Positions 33,880 to 42,885 are shown, numbered from the stretch's first letter. The stretch is DNA of 61,601 nucleotides from CAZHRC01 sp964533865 (GCA_964533865.1 CAZHRC010000014.1:1-61601), one strand, 5' to 3'. Numbers and translations: made by a program. The notes: generated by a model not told the origin, from the sequence alone.

Positions 33880-35313
33880 ATGGATAAGGACATGATATAT
33901 GATGTGTTAATTATCGGTGCGGGGATATCCGGCGCTGCGATTGCTAGAGCCCTATCCCAGTACCGATTAAACGTATTGGTCGTCGATAAAGGCAATGATG
34001 TGGGGACGGGGACGACGAAAGCTAATAGCGCCATAGCCCACGCTGGTTACGATGCTGCCCCCGGTAGCTTGAAGGCCCGCTTAAACAAGCGAGGCAATGA
34101 CCTTATGGAATCCTTGTCCAAAGGTCTTTCTTTTAAGTTTAAGCGAAATGGCTCGTTTGTCGTCTGTTCAGATAAAAGAGAAGAAGCAGCGCTTTATGCG
34201 CTACTGGACAAGGGGAAAGAAAATGCCATTGACGGTTTAAAGATTTTGTCGAGAGAGGAGGCGTTGATTTGTGAGCCAAATTTAAATCCTAATTTTCACA
34301 AGGTGTTACTAGCAAAATCCGCTGGCATAGTAGATCCTTTTGGGATGGTGATTGGACTTTGCGAAAACGCTTATGATAACGGAGTGGAGTTCTTATTAAA
34401 TACCATGGTGACAGACATTCGATCTGTGGATAACGGGTATTGTGTGGAAACCAATCGCGGTTGTTTCTATTCGACATTAGTGGTTAATGCTGCTGGTGTT
34501 CACGGTGATGAGATCCATAATTTCATCTCTAAAAAACCAGTAACCATAATTCCAAGAAAAGGTGAATACTTCCTGCTGGATAAATGTGCAGGAAACCATG
34601 TCCATCACACGTTGTTTTCCCTACCCGGACGATTGGGCAAAGGCGTGTTGGTTGCACCTACGGTAGATGGGAATTTGATTATCGGTCCAACCGCGATTGA
34701 CATCGAAGACAAAGAAGACACCGGCACTACCTATGATGGTATGGCGGATATCCGACGCAAAGTAGGTCAATTGGTTGTAGATGTCCCATTGTCAATGGTT
34801 ATCACAAGTTTTGCAGGTCTCAGAGCCCATGAAAGTCAAGATGATTTCATTATCGATGAAGTCGAGGGTGCACCCGGTTTTATCGATTGCATCGGGATCG
34901 AGTCTCCTGGATTGGTTAGTGCACCTGCCATAGGAGAATACGTGGCTGAGATGGTGTGCGAACGACTCCAACCCAAATGCAACACAGATTTTCAGCCGAT
35001 GAGGATTATCGAAAAACCTTTGTACGAAAAACTGGATGATCCTGGGGTGAATGATATCGGTTCAACATCGTGTTGTAATGTGATTTGTCGTTGTGAACTG
35101 ACTTCTGAAAAAGACATTGTTCATGCGATCAGACGACGGTTAGGAGCAAGGGATCTCGATGGTTTGAAACGACGCGTTCGTGTAGGTGCCGGGAGGTGTC
35201 AAGGCGGGTTTTGTACGCCAAAATCCATGTCGATTCTCGCGCGCGAGCTAGACATTGTAATGGAAGATGTTTCCAAAAAAGGGGGATCGTCTCAGATCCT
35301 AAAAAAGAGGTGA
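33880..35313 (+). CDS. GlpA-like FAD-dependent dehydrogenase with [2Fe-2S] BFD domain
   Basis: 477 residues. The FAD-binding motif G-A-G-I-S-G-A-A near residue 11 starts a DAO-type oxidase domain (to about 360). A BFD-type [2Fe-2S] domain follows (about 390-460), with its cysteines in C-C-N-V-I-C-R-C and G-R-C-Q-G-G-F-C. It matches the GlpA-type subunit of the clostridial three-part glycerol-3-phosphate dehydrogenase. Together with the next two genes it is predicted to oxidise glycerol-3-phosphate to dihydroxyacetone phosphate. Other 2-hydroxyacid substrates cannot be excluded. Confidence 0.87.
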   Translation: MDKDMIYDVLIIGAGISGAAIARALSQYRLNVLVVDKGNDVGTGTTKANSAIAHAGYDAAPGSLKARLNKRGNDLMESLSKGLSFKFKRNGSFVVCSDKREEAALYALLDKGKENAIDGLKILSREEALICEPNLNPNFHKVLLAKSAGIVDPFGMVIGLCENAYDNGVEFLLNTMVTDIRSVDNGYCVETNRGCFYSTLVVNAAGVHGDEIHNFISKKPVTIIPRKGEYFLLDKCAGNHVHHTLFSLPGRLGKGVLVAPTVDGNLIIGPTAIDIEDKEDTGTTYDGMADIRRKVGQLVVDVPLSMVITSFAGLRAHESQDDFIIDEVEGAPGFIDCIGIESPGLVSAPAIGEYVAEMVCERLQPKCNTDFQPMRIIEKPLYEKLDDPGVNDIGSTSCCNVICRCELTSEKDIVHAIRRRLGARDLDGLKRRVRVGAGRCQGGFCTPKSMSILARELDIVMEDVSKKGGSSQILKKR

Positions 35314-35317
35314 AGGA

Positions 35318-36589
35318 ATGGAAACTAACGAGGAGAAGCTATACCAACTTGTCATCGTAGGCGGAGGGCCAGCGGGAATGGCAGCCGCTCTTTCCGCATG
35401 GAGAAGTGGCATAAAAGATATCCTTCTCATCGAACGAGATCGTTGTTTGGGTGGGATACTCAATCAGTGCATTCACAATGGATTTGGTCTCCATCATTTC
35501 AAAGAAGATTTGACCGGTCCAGAATATGCAGGGCGATTTATCGAAGACGTGGTATCGGAAAGGATTCCGTACGTTTTAAATACGATGGTAGTACATATAA
35601 CACGTGACAAGGAATTGGTATTGGTTAACGAAGACAAGGGGGTCTTCAAGATTAGAGCACGTGCCATCATACTTGCCATGGGATCACGTGAAAGAACGAG
35701 AGGTGCCATATCTATTCCGGGCACGCGACCAGCCGGAGTGATCACGGCAGGAACAGCTCAGCGATTGACAAACCTTGAAGGATATAATCCAGGTAATGAG
35801 ATTGTTATTTTAGGATCTGGCGATATCGGATTGATCATGGCGAGGAGGATGACTTTGGAAGGATCGACGGTAAAAGCTGTGTGTGAAATTGAAGCTCACT
35901 CGTCGGGTCTGTCTCGCAATATTGCACAATGTTTAGACGACTTTGATATCCCTCTGCTATTGAATCACACGGTGACTGCCGTATATGGTCAGGATCGAGT
36001 GACTGCCGTGGATATTTGTTCAGTAGACGACAAAAAGCGTCCGATTTTGGAATCAAAGCGCACAATAACCTGTGATTGCTTTATGTTGTCAGTGGGGTTG
36101 ATTCCCGAAAATGAACGATCGATCGAGATGGGGGTTTCCATTGATCATCGCACCAAAGGGCCGGTTGTGGATGATCGTTTAGAGACTTCCGTTCAAGGTG
36201 TTTTTTCTTGTGGGAATGTCCTACATATTCATGACTTAGTGGATTCGGTTTCCAGCGAAGCATTTCGAGCAGGTGAACAAGCAGCGCGATATTTAGGAGA
36301 GGGTAAGAGCGAAAAATCTGCACGGGTATCGATTAAGGCAGGAAACGGCATTAGCTATACTATTCCACAATACTTGTTAGTCGACGAACCATCTAAAAAA
36401 GTACTCCTTCAATTTCGAGTAGGCTCATCCTATAGAAATGTGACGGTATCGATAGTGGTGAACAATAAGGAAGTATATGCTCTAAAGAAAAGGGTGCTCA
36501 ATCCGGGTGAGATGGCTTCGCTCATCGTCGATCGAGAACATCTAGCTTTAAGTCCAGATGATGAGGTAGTTTTAGAGGTGGTAGAATGA
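35318..36589 (+). CDS. GlpB-like NAD(P)/FAD-dependent oxidoreductase
   Basis: 423 residues. The FAD motif G-G-G-P-A-G-M-A-A-A begins near residue 14, followed by E-R-D...G-G-I-L-N-Q-C-I-H-N-G-F-G, A-M-G-S-R-E-R, a second Rossmann motif G-S-G-D-I-G-L-I-M-A near 170, and F-S-C-G-N-V before the C-terminus. The last 80 residues form an extra domain containing strand-rich sequence typical of this subfamily. It lies 4 bases after the GlpA-like gene and overlaps the DUF1667 gene by 4, so one complex is likely. Confidence 0.87.
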   Translation: METNEEKLYQLVIVGGGPAGMAAALSAWRSGIKDILLIERDRCLGGILNQCIHNGFGLHHFKEDLTGPEYAGRFIEDVVSERIPYVLNTMVVHITRDKELVLVNEDKGVFKIRARAIILAMGSRERTRGAISIPGTRPAGVITAGTAQRLTNLEGYNPGNEIVILGSGDIGLIMARRMTLEGSTVKAVCEIEAHSSGLSRNIAQCLDDFDIPLLLNHTVTAVYGQDRVTAVDICSVDDKKRPILESKRTITCDCFMLSVGLIPENERSIEMGVSIDHRTKGPVVDDRLETSVQGVFSCGNVLHIHDLVDSVSSEAFRAGEQAARYLGEGKSEKSARVSIKAGNGISYTIPQYLLVDEPSKKVLLQFRVGSSYRNVTVSIVVNNKEVYALKKRVLNPGEMASLIVDREHLALSPDDEVVLEVVE

Positions 36590-36987
36590 GGATCGATGAA
36601 ACTGAAAAAGTATGTATTATGTGCCCGATTGGCTGCTCGTTGACGATAACCTCCAAAGATACTGAGGTTACCGTTGAAGGCCATCAGTGCAAGCGAGGAG
36701 AAGTCTACGGCACCCAAGAAGTGACCAATCCTATGCGAACGGTGACCACAAGCGTGTCCATTAGAGGTGGTGAGGTGCCGAGGATAAGTTTAAGGACCGC
36801 CGCCGAAGTGCCAAAATCCCTGATGTTCGAGGTCGTTAAAGCGATGAAGAGCATCCATCTTAAAGCGCCGATTCACGTTGGCGAGGTAGTTTTGGAAAAT
36901 GTTGCCAAAACGAGCGTAATGGTAGTAGCTACGACTACGGTGGCCACGAGTGTCTCAAGAGAGGCTTCACGAGAAAACGGTTGTTGA
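36586..36987 (+). CDS. DUF1667 protein (GlpC-like third subunit)
   Basis: 133 residues with four cysteines in the family pattern C-I-M-C-P-I-G-C near residue 9 and E-G-H-Q-C-K-R-G near 31. They probably hold an iron-sulfur cluster or zinc. The rest contains the conserved N-P-M-R-T-V-T-T-S-V and P-R-I-S-L-R-T segments. The gene regularly follows GlpA/GlpB-like pairs in clostridia. ATGA overlap with the upstream gene. Confidence 0.9.
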   Translation: MRIDETEKVCIMCPIGCSLTITSKDTEVTVEGHQCKRGEVYGTQEVTNPMRTVTTSVSIRGGEVPRISLRTAAEVPKSLMFEVVKAMKSIHLKAPIHVGEVVLENVAKTSVMVVATTTVATSVSREASRENGC

Positions 36988-37030
36988 CAGATTTATATTT
37001 AACAATAAACTCGTGCATCTTCCTAAAGAA

Positions 37031-37055
37031 CAAGCCAGAGCGGCTTGTTTTTTTG
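37031..37055 (+). terminator. Terminator of the DegV-glp operon
   Basis: Stem ACAAGCC / GGCTTGT, with an agagc-type loop and seven T. Confidence 0.9.
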
Positions 37056-37168
37056 TAATTATCTCTATTTCATCCGATTCCAAAGTCTGATAGAATGAAG
37101 TTAACTTGAGGAAAAAAATCTCTTGTTAAAGGCAAACGATTTGAAAACCAGAAAAGAGGGGTAACAAA

Positions 37169-37675
37169 ATGGAGCTTAGTATCAAAAAGGCGTTAACAGA
37201 ATCCGAAAAGCAAAACGTTATCACAATTATCGACAAGAACGGTCGATCGACAGATAAACTACTCAATGTGCTTTTAGAGATTCAACAATCACTCGCGGAG
37301 AAATACATAGGCGAAGAAGTCGCCAACATTGTTGCAGATGAAATGAACATGAAATTAGTCGATGTGTACGACGTTTTGACTTTCTATGAAATGTTATCGA
37401 CAGCGCCTTCTGCCACTTACAAGGTTGAGCTCTGTAAATGTGCTCCATGCTATATTAACGACTCTGAGTCGATTCAAAGCATTGTCGAAGAAGAGTTGGG
37501 CATCAAAGTTGGCGAACACACTGAAGATAACCTTTTTGAGTTGGAACACACCCAGTGTGTCGGGGCGTGTTATATGGGGCCCATCATGAAAATTGGCGAG
37601 ACGATTTATGGCCATCTGACCAAAGAAGTGGTTACAGAGATTATCGCTAAGTATAGAACGAAGGGAGAAGCTTAA
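37169..37675 (+). CDS. hydC: Hydrogenase subunit HydC (NuoE-like, [2Fe-2S])
   Basis: 168-residue thioredoxin-fold subunit. The N-terminal helical bundle is followed by cluster cysteines C89, C94, C130 and C134 (C-K-C-A-P-C and C-V-G-A-C), as in NuoE and HydC. It passes electrons between the flavin subunit and the hydrogenase. Its stop overlaps the next ATG. AGAGGGG lies before the ATG. Some family members are annotated as NAD(P)H dehydrogenase subunit E, but the downstream HydA gene sets the role. Confidence 0.93.
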   Translation: MELSIKKALTESEKQNVITIIDKNGRSTDKLLNVLLEIQQSLAEKYIGEEVANIVADEMNMKLVDVYDVLTFYEMLSTAPSATYKVELCKCAPCYINDSESIQSIVEEELGIKVGEHTEDNLFELEHTQCVGACYMGPIMKIGETIYGHLTKEVVTEIIAKYRTKGEA

Positions 37676-38955
37676 TGACTAAGACAGTAAAACTTATCAC
37701 AGGTACTGTGTCAACTTACTCGGATCACTCCGTTGAAGAATACGTTTCCAAGCGTGGGTTTAATGGGTTAAAGCGAGCGATGACCATGGAACCTATAGAA
37801 GTCATCGACGAAATCATCGCGGCAAATCTCCTCGGCAGAGGGGGGGCGGCTTATCCAGCAGGTTACAAATGGCGCTCACTTTATAAAATCGAAGGGGATC
37901 CAAAGTATATTGTCTGTAATGCTGACGAAGGAGAACCTGGTACCTTTAAAGACCGTCTCTTTTTACAAGACGATCCTTTTATCGTTATTGAAGGCATGAT
38001 TATTGCAGGACTGGTCTTTAATGCTAAAGAAGGTTATATCTATATTCGCGGTGAGTATCGCGACCTTCATAAAGACTTCCAACAAGCTCTCGACAACGCA
38101 AAAGCAGCAAACTACTTGGGCGATAATATTTTAGGATCAGATTTTTCTTTTGATATCCACATCGTATCCGGTGCAGGGGCCTATGTCTGTGGCGAAAACT
38201 CGACATTGCTTAACTCTATTGAAGGCAAAGCTGGCAGACCTCGTGTAAAACCGCCACACCTTGCAGAAATAGGTCTATACGGTCAACCAACATTAGTAAA
38301 TAACGTTGAGACTTTTGCAAATATTCCAATCATTCTGGATTATGGCGTAGAAAAGTATTTAAGCGTTGGTACGCCTGAAAGCGGTGGATCGTTGATCACT
38401 TGTTTGTCTGGCCACGCTAAAAATCCCGGCTATTATGAAGTACCAGTGGGTACGGTCCTAAGAGATATCATCTATGATGAGTCCATCGGCAACGGATTAA
38501 AAAGTGACAAAGCTCTCCAATTTGTTCACATCGGTGGGCAATCAGGACCATTGGCATTCCCTGAACAAATCGATACTCACTTTGACCATAAATCCATGCG
38601 CAAAGAAGGATTAGCGATTGGAACAGCAGCTGTTGTCGTCGTTGACGAAACAATAGATCTTATTGATTACTTGAAAAAAGTAGCCCTTTTCTTTATTGAA
38701 GAAAGCTGTGGAAAGTGTACGCCTTGTCGTGAAGGTAACGTTCAAGTGTACAATATTCTTGATCGCTTGTCGAAAAATGAAGGTAGACCTTCAGATGTCG
38801 ACGTGCTATGGTCCCTTTCAGATTGTATGAGTCAGTCGGCTTTTTGCGGTCTAGGTCAAGCGGCGACAACCGCTTTGCAAAGTGCATTGCGTCATCGCGA
38901 AGAAGCTTTTACGTCGAGAATAAACCAAACATCTGCTACAGCTGCTAGGAGGTAG
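37675..38955 (+). CDS. hydB: Hydrogenase subunit HydB (NuoF-like flavin subunit)
   Basis: 426 residues. The NADH/FMN domain shows G-R-G-G-A-A-Y-P-A-G, N-A-D-E-G-E-P-G-T-F-K-D-R and G-A-G-A-Y-V-C-G-E. The [4Fe-4S] site is S-C-G-K-C-T-P-C-R-E-G plus C in A-F-C-G-L-G. Compared with HydB of electron-bifurcating hydrogenases (about 600 residues), both the N-terminal [2Fe-2S] thioredoxin-like domain and the C-terminal double [4Fe-4S] domain are missing, giving a minimal NuoF. The gene lies between hydC and hydA with almost no gaps. NAD(H) is the likely carrier. Confidence 0.93.
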   Translation: MTKTVKLITGTVSTYSDHSVEEYVSKRGFNGLKRAMTMEPIEVIDEIIAANLLGRGGAAYPAGYKWRSLYKIEGDPKYIVCNADEGEPGTFKDRLFLQDDPFIVIEGMIIAGLVFNAKEGYIYIRGEYRDLHKDFQQALDNAKAANYLGDNILGSDFSFDIHIVSGAGAYVCGENSTLLNSIEGKAGRPRVKPPHLAEIGLYGQPTLVNNVETFANIPIILDYGVEKYLSVGTPESGGSLITCLSGHAKNPGYYEVPVGTVLRDIIYDESIGNGLKSDKALQFVHIGGQSGPLAFPEQIDTHFDHKSMRKEGLAIGTAAVVVVDETIDLIDYLKKVALFFIEESCGKCTPCREGNVQVYNILDRLSKNEGRPSDVDVLWSLSDCMSQSAFCGLGQAATTALQSALRHREEAFTSRINQTSATAARR

Positions 38956-38957
38956 TT

Positions 38958-40700
38958 ATGCAATTCGATCCCAATAAAATGATCACCATCAAAATCGATG
39001 GAATAGAAACAACAGTGCCTTCAGGTACGACCATATTAGAAGCGGCAAAAACTATTGGCATTACGATCCCATCCCTTTGCTACCATTCAGAACTCGGTCA
39101 TCGTGCGACCTGCCGCATCTGTTCTGTAGAAGATACAGGATCTCGCAGACTGAAAACAGCTTGCAATCAACCGGTAGACGAATGCAAAGAGATTATCACT
39201 AACTCTAAAAGGGTCCGCGATGTCCGTAGAACCAACCTACAACTTTTGCTAGCGGATCATCCACAAGAGTGCTTAACCTGTGTTAGAAATCAAAAATGTG
39301 AATTACAAGAGCTGGTTGAAGATGCGGCCATCGTTGAGAATCCGTTTGATCGCGTACTAGAAGATCTACCGATTCGCGATGATAATCCATCGATCATCCG
39401 CGATAATTCTAAATGCGTGAAGTGTGGTCGTTGCGTCGCAATCTGCGATGAGATCCAAGAGTGTTCAGCTATTGGCTATCAAGGACGCTCCCACGAATTT
39501 AGCATTGGTTACGCCTTCGATAAAGAAACGGATGCCACGACTTGTGTCCTCTGTGGTCAATGTATCAATGTCTGTCCTGTCGGTGCGTTAAGAGAGAAAG
39601 ACGACACCGATCGCGTGTGGGAAGCTATCGAAAATCCAGATAAATTTGTCGTGTTCCAAACGGCGCCTTCTGTGCGCGTCGGTATTGGCGATGACTTCGG
39701 CATGGCACCGGGTGCAATTGCCACAGGATCAATGGTCGCTGCGATTCGACGCTTGGGCGTTGATAAAGTCATCGATACCAACTTTGCAGCTGACTTGACC
39801 ATTATGGAAGAGGGAACCGAATTGTTGGGTCGTTTGACGGACAATGGCACTTTGCCGATGATCACATCTTGTTCGCCAGGGTGGATCAACTTTGTCGAGA
39901 AGAACTATCCTGATTTATTAGATCACTTGTCTTCTTGCAAATCGCCACAACAAATGTTTGGCGCGATCACAAAGACCTATTACGCTGAAAAATTAGGTGT
40001 GGATCCTAAGAATATGTTCGTTGTATCGGTGATGCCTTGTATCGCTAAGAAATACGAAGCGGATCGACCAGAAATGTCTGACAGCGGATTCCAAGATATC
40101 GATGTCGTTCTAACCACTCGAGAATTAGCTAGAATGATCAAGGCTAATGGACTTGATCTTCGCACACTACCCGAGGAAGCTTACGATTCCATTATTGGTT
40201 TGGGATCAGGTGCAGGTACAATTTTCGGCACATCAGGCGGAGTTATGGAAGCTGCACTACGTACCGTTTATGAAGTGGTAACAGGCGAAGAACCGCCTTC
40301 ACTTGATTTCGAAGGTTTGAGGGGTCACGCTGGTATTAAAGAAGCAGAAGTCGACCTCAACGGAACTAAAGTTAAGGTTGCCATTACGAATGGACTTGGG
40401 AATGCTCGAGTCATATTGGATAAAATTCGTTCAGGCGAGGCCGATTACCAATTCGTTGAAGTCATGTGTTGTCCTGGCGGTTGCGTTGGAGGTGGTGGAC
40501 AGCCATTCACTACTGACCGAACAAAACGCCTCGATAGAGCTGATGGACTCTACAAGGATGATGCCCAACTACCGTTAAGACAATCTCATAAAAATCCCGA
40601 AATTATCGAGATTTATGAATCTTTCTTGGAAAAACCAAACAGCCATAAAGCTCATGACTTGCTCCACACTCACTATAAAGGCAGAAAAACAAAAGCGTAA
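38958..40700 (+). CDS. hydA: [FeFe] hydrogenase catalytic subunit HydA
   Basis: 580 residues. Domains in order: a [2Fe-2S] domain (C41, C52, C55, C69); a His-ligated [4Fe-4S] (H101, C105, C108, C114); two [4Fe-4S] ferredoxin motifs (C153-C163 and C196-C206); then the H-cluster domain with L1 T-S-C-S-P-G-W near 303, L2 M-P-C-I-A-K-K near 359 and L3 C-C-P-G-G-C-x-G-G-G-G-Q-P near 504. The C-terminal tail of about 60 residues includes the small-subunit-like region. It makes or oxidises H2 in the cytoplasm with HydB/HydC. Maturases HydEFG are not in the window. Confidence 0.96.
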   Translation: MQFDPNKMITIKIDGIETTVPSGTTILEAAKTIGITIPSLCYHSELGHRATCRICSVEDTGSRRLKTACNQPVDECKEIITNSKRVRDVRRTNLQLLLADHPQECLTCVRNQKCELQELVEDAAIVENPFDRVLEDLPIRDDNPSIIRDNSKCVKCGRCVAICDEIQECSAIGYQGRSHEFSIGYAFDKETDATTCVLCGQCINVCPVGALREKDDTDRVWEAIENPDKFVVFQTAPSVRVGIGDDFGMAPGAIATGSMVAAIRRLGVDKVIDTNFAADLTIMEEGTELLGRLTDNGTLPMITSCSPGWINFVEKNYPDLLDHLSSCKSPQQMFGAITKTYYAEKLGVDPKNMFVVSVMPCIAKKYEADRPEMSDSGFQDIDVVLTTRELARMIKANGLDLRTLPEEAYDSIIGLGSGAGTIFGTSGGVMEAALRTVYEVVTGEEPPSLDFEGLRGHAGIKEAEVDLNGTKVKVAITNGLGNARVILDKIRSGEADYQFVEVMCCPGGCVGGGGQPFTTDRTKRLDRADGLYKDDAQLPLRQSHKNPEIIEIYESFLEKPNSHKAHDLLHTHYKGRKTKA

Positions 40701-40705
40701 ACGAG

Positions 40706-40738
40706 ATCTCTTCACCGATTGGTGAAGAGATTTTTTTA
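40706..40738 (+). terminator. Terminator of hydCBA
   Basis: 11-base stem ATCTCTTCACC / GGTGAAGAGAT followed by seven T. Confidence 0.93.
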
Positions 40739-40890
40739 TTGGTGTAGTTCTGCGTTTTTCCGATAAAAACGACGGTGTGAAGGTGTGATTCACCGCATGT
40801 ATGGTGGGCGTGAAAAGTCCACAGAATAATAAAAAATATTTCAAGTTAATGCATAGATATTAGAATTAAGGGAATATATCTATAGAGCGG

Positions 40891-41084
40891 GAATCTGGTC
40901 AAGTAGTAGGTGATTATGATAATAGAAAGATATCCGTCCACGCAATCGCTGGTAAAATAGGTCTTTTATCCTCGCTTTAAATAGATTACCCATTGAAAGG
41001 GTAGGGGTTAGTCCTGAGTTAAGGGCTCAAATTGCGACCCTTTTGAAATATCACCAAGCTGATACCGACGTAGGAGTCGGCTAA
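40891..41084 (+). pseudogene. Possible remnant of a LacI-type DNA-binding domain
   Basis: The roughly 500-base gap between hydA and the TetR gene holds no intact gene. One frame from 40891 reads K-I-S-V-H-A-I-A-G-K-I-G before a stop at 40978. A shifted frame from 40977 continues L-N-R...V-S-P-E-L-R-A-Q-I-A and stops at 41084. The order and spacing resemble the helix-turn-helix of LacI regulators, broken by a frameshift. There is no start codon and no effector domain. The support is weak. Confidence 0.3.
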
Positions 41085-41177
41085 CAAGATCTCTCATAGA
41101 GTGAAGCTATCGTATCAGCGATCAATTGCATACACCTAAATAAACGTAAATATTTCAGTAATTGAACTACAGACTCA

Positions 41178-41206
41178 TTGAATTATATAAGGTTATGATA
41201 TATAAT
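41178..41206 (+). promoter_or_regulatory. Promoter of the TetR-type gene
   Basis: TTGAAT, 17 bases, TATAAT, 40 bases before the ATG at 41246. Confidence 0.7.
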
Positions 41207-41245
41207 TGTAGTAGAAATTGTTTATTAAGAGGGGGAGGGAAGGTT

Positions 41246-41914
41246 ATGACTGATAAGAAAGTCATACAAACTTCAGGAAAAAAGGTGGATCGTCGCGTTG
41301 TTCGCACTAAGAATTCAATTAAGCGCGGTATTTTAGAACTTCTTGGGGAGAAGGATATCCACCAGATCACTATTACAGAACTGGCGCAAAAAGCCAACAT
41401 TAACAGAAAAACTTTTTACTCTCACTATTCAACGGTTTTAGAGCCTTATCTAGAAATTAGCGAAGAAATTGTCGATAAGACTTTTGAAATCATGACCTGC
41501 TGTTACGAAACGAAAGACAATAATTACATTTATGATTATATTCGACAAATGCATACTATCCTGGAGGGCTATGAAGGTTTTTCCCATGCTCTATTGACTG
41601 TGAATGATCAGGCATTGCTACGCTTGCTCAGCCAGGTGAAACAGGATTTGGAAGAACGCTGGTCAAACCATGTGACTGCGCCGAGTGGTGCGTTGTATAG
41701 CGAATTTTTTCTCATTTTTGATTTTATTTTCAGTGGAACCATCGCTATCTATCGCAGAAAATTCTTATTTGGCGATCAAGTATCTTTAGATCAAGTGGGT
41801 ATGATAACAAGGAAAATTGCCGAGACAGGCATGGCATTATTTAAATACGGTGTAGAAATCACGGACATACAAAAGATGATCATTCCAATGGATAAGTCTA
41901 AATCCTTAGGATAA
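41246..41914 (+). CDS. TetR/AcrR-family transcriptional regulator
   Basis: 222 residues. After a basic start, the helix-turn-helix (about 22-65) shows T-K-N-S-I-K-R-G-I-L-E-L-L and the I-T-I-T-E-L-A-Q-K-A-N-I-N-R-K-T-F-Y-S-H-Y signature. The C-terminal half resembles the TetR_C_33/DhaS-like ligand domain. The frame is open from 41162, but ATG 41246 follows GAGGGGGAGGGAAGG and a promoter at 41178-41206 lies between the two, so the shorter form is chosen. No adjacent transporter suggests a target. Confidence 0.92.
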   Translation: MTDKKVIQTSGKKVDRRVVRTKNSIKRGILELLGEKDIHQITITELAQKANINRKTFYSHYSTVLEPYLEISEEIVDKTFEIMTCCYETKDNNYIYDYIRQMHTILEGYEGFSHALLTVNDQALLRLLSQVKQDLEERWSNHVTAPSGALYSEFFLIFDFIFSGTIAIYRRKFLFGDQVSLDQVGMITRKIAETGMALFKYGVEITDIQKMIIPMDKSKSLG

Positions 41915-41920
41915 ATCTAA

Positions 41921-41956
41921 AAACCCTTTACAGTGTGAGATGTAAAGGGTTTTTAT
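41921..41956. terminator. Bidirectional terminator
   Basis: Stem AAACCCTTTACA / TGTAAAGGGTTT with flanking A and T tracts, between the convergent TetR gene and metA. Confidence 0.92.
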
Positions 41957-41958
41957 AG

Positions 41959-42885
41959 TTAGCGATTCGATTCGACAAGATTGCGTAGATCAAAAGGCGT
42001 CCACTGATAGACGAGATTTAGCCAGTTGGTAAAAAACAAATTTCCATGAGCTTTCCAATTGGCGACGGGTTTTTTGTTGACGTCGTCATTTGGGAAGTAG
42101 TTTTTTGGTAATTCGATGTCTTGACCTTTGCTAAGGTCTCTAAAGTATTCTTTGGCAAGGGTCAGTGTGTCGTATTCAAAATGGCCAAGAACGAAGAGTT
42201 TGCGATTTTGATAATCTGTGACGATATTGATGCCTGTTTCGTTTGAAGAAGAGAGGACATAGAGATCATTGTGATCATAGACTTGTTTTTCGACGATACC
42301 TGTGTGGCGTGATTGTGGGATATGGTAGGTATCGTCGAAACCACGAACCAATTCGTTTAGGTCATCGTGAATATCGTGTTCAAAAATCCCGAAGCACTTA
42401 GCATTCAAAAGTTTTTTTTCTATACCGTAGTGGTGGTATAAACCAGCTTGGGCACCCCAGCAAATGTGCAATGTGGAGTAGACAGCTTTGTTTGACCATG
42501 TCATAATTTGCGTCAGTTCATCCCAATAATCTACTGATTCAAAGGGAATCGTTTCAACTGGGGCGCCGGTTATGATCAATCCGTCGTAGCGGTAGTTACG
42601 AACCTCATCAAAGGTCTTGTAAAACCGTTGTAAATGACTAGCCTCAGTGTTTTTGCTCTCATGGGATGACATATGCATAAAATCGACATCGACTTGGAGA
42701 GGCGAGTTGCCGAGCAAGCGCAAAAGTTGCACTTCTGTGGTTTGTTTTAGGGGCATAAGGTTGAGAATGAGGATTTGCAGTGGCCGTATATCTTGGCTTT
42801 GAGCGCGGAGCTGCTCTATGGTGAAAATATGCTCACGCGAGAGTTGGGTTTTTGCTGGTAAATCATCAATGATTTTAATTGGCAT
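41959..42885 (-). CDS. metA: Homoserine O-acetyltransferase (MetA/MetAA type)
   Basis: 308 residues of the MetA fold that acylates homoserine at the start of methionine synthesis. Signature segments: I-L-N-L-M-P near residue 40, the G-A-P-V-E motif near 110, the nucleophile cysteine in H-I-C-W-G-A-Q-A near 142, the catalytic H in L-G-H-F-E-Y-D near 233, and R-H-T near 195. Gram-positive members mostly use acetyl-CoA, which fits the MetY encoded at 20.6-21.9 kb. It is controlled by the T-box leader at 42925-43180. Confidence 0.94.
   Translation of the reverse strand: MPIKIIDDLPAKTQLSREHIFTIEQLRAQSQDIRPLQILILNLMPLKQTTEVQLLRLLGNSPLQVDVDFMHMSSHESKNTEASHLQRFYKTFDEVRNYRYDGLIITGAPVETIPFESVDYWDELTQIMTWSNKAVYSTLHICWGAQAGLYHHYGIEKKLLNAKCFGIFEHDIHDDLNELVRGFDDTYHIPQSRHTGIVEKQVYDHNDLYVLSSSNETGINIVTDYQNRKLFVLGHFEYDTLTLAKEYFRDLSKGQDIELPKNYFPNDDVNKKPVANWKAHGNLFFTNWLNLVYQWTPFDLRNLVESNR

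Noticed and set aside
40575..40844. 89-codon minus-strand frame at the end of hydA
   Set aside because: It overlaps the hydA coding end and its terminator, has no ribosome site, and its composition follows the opposite strand.
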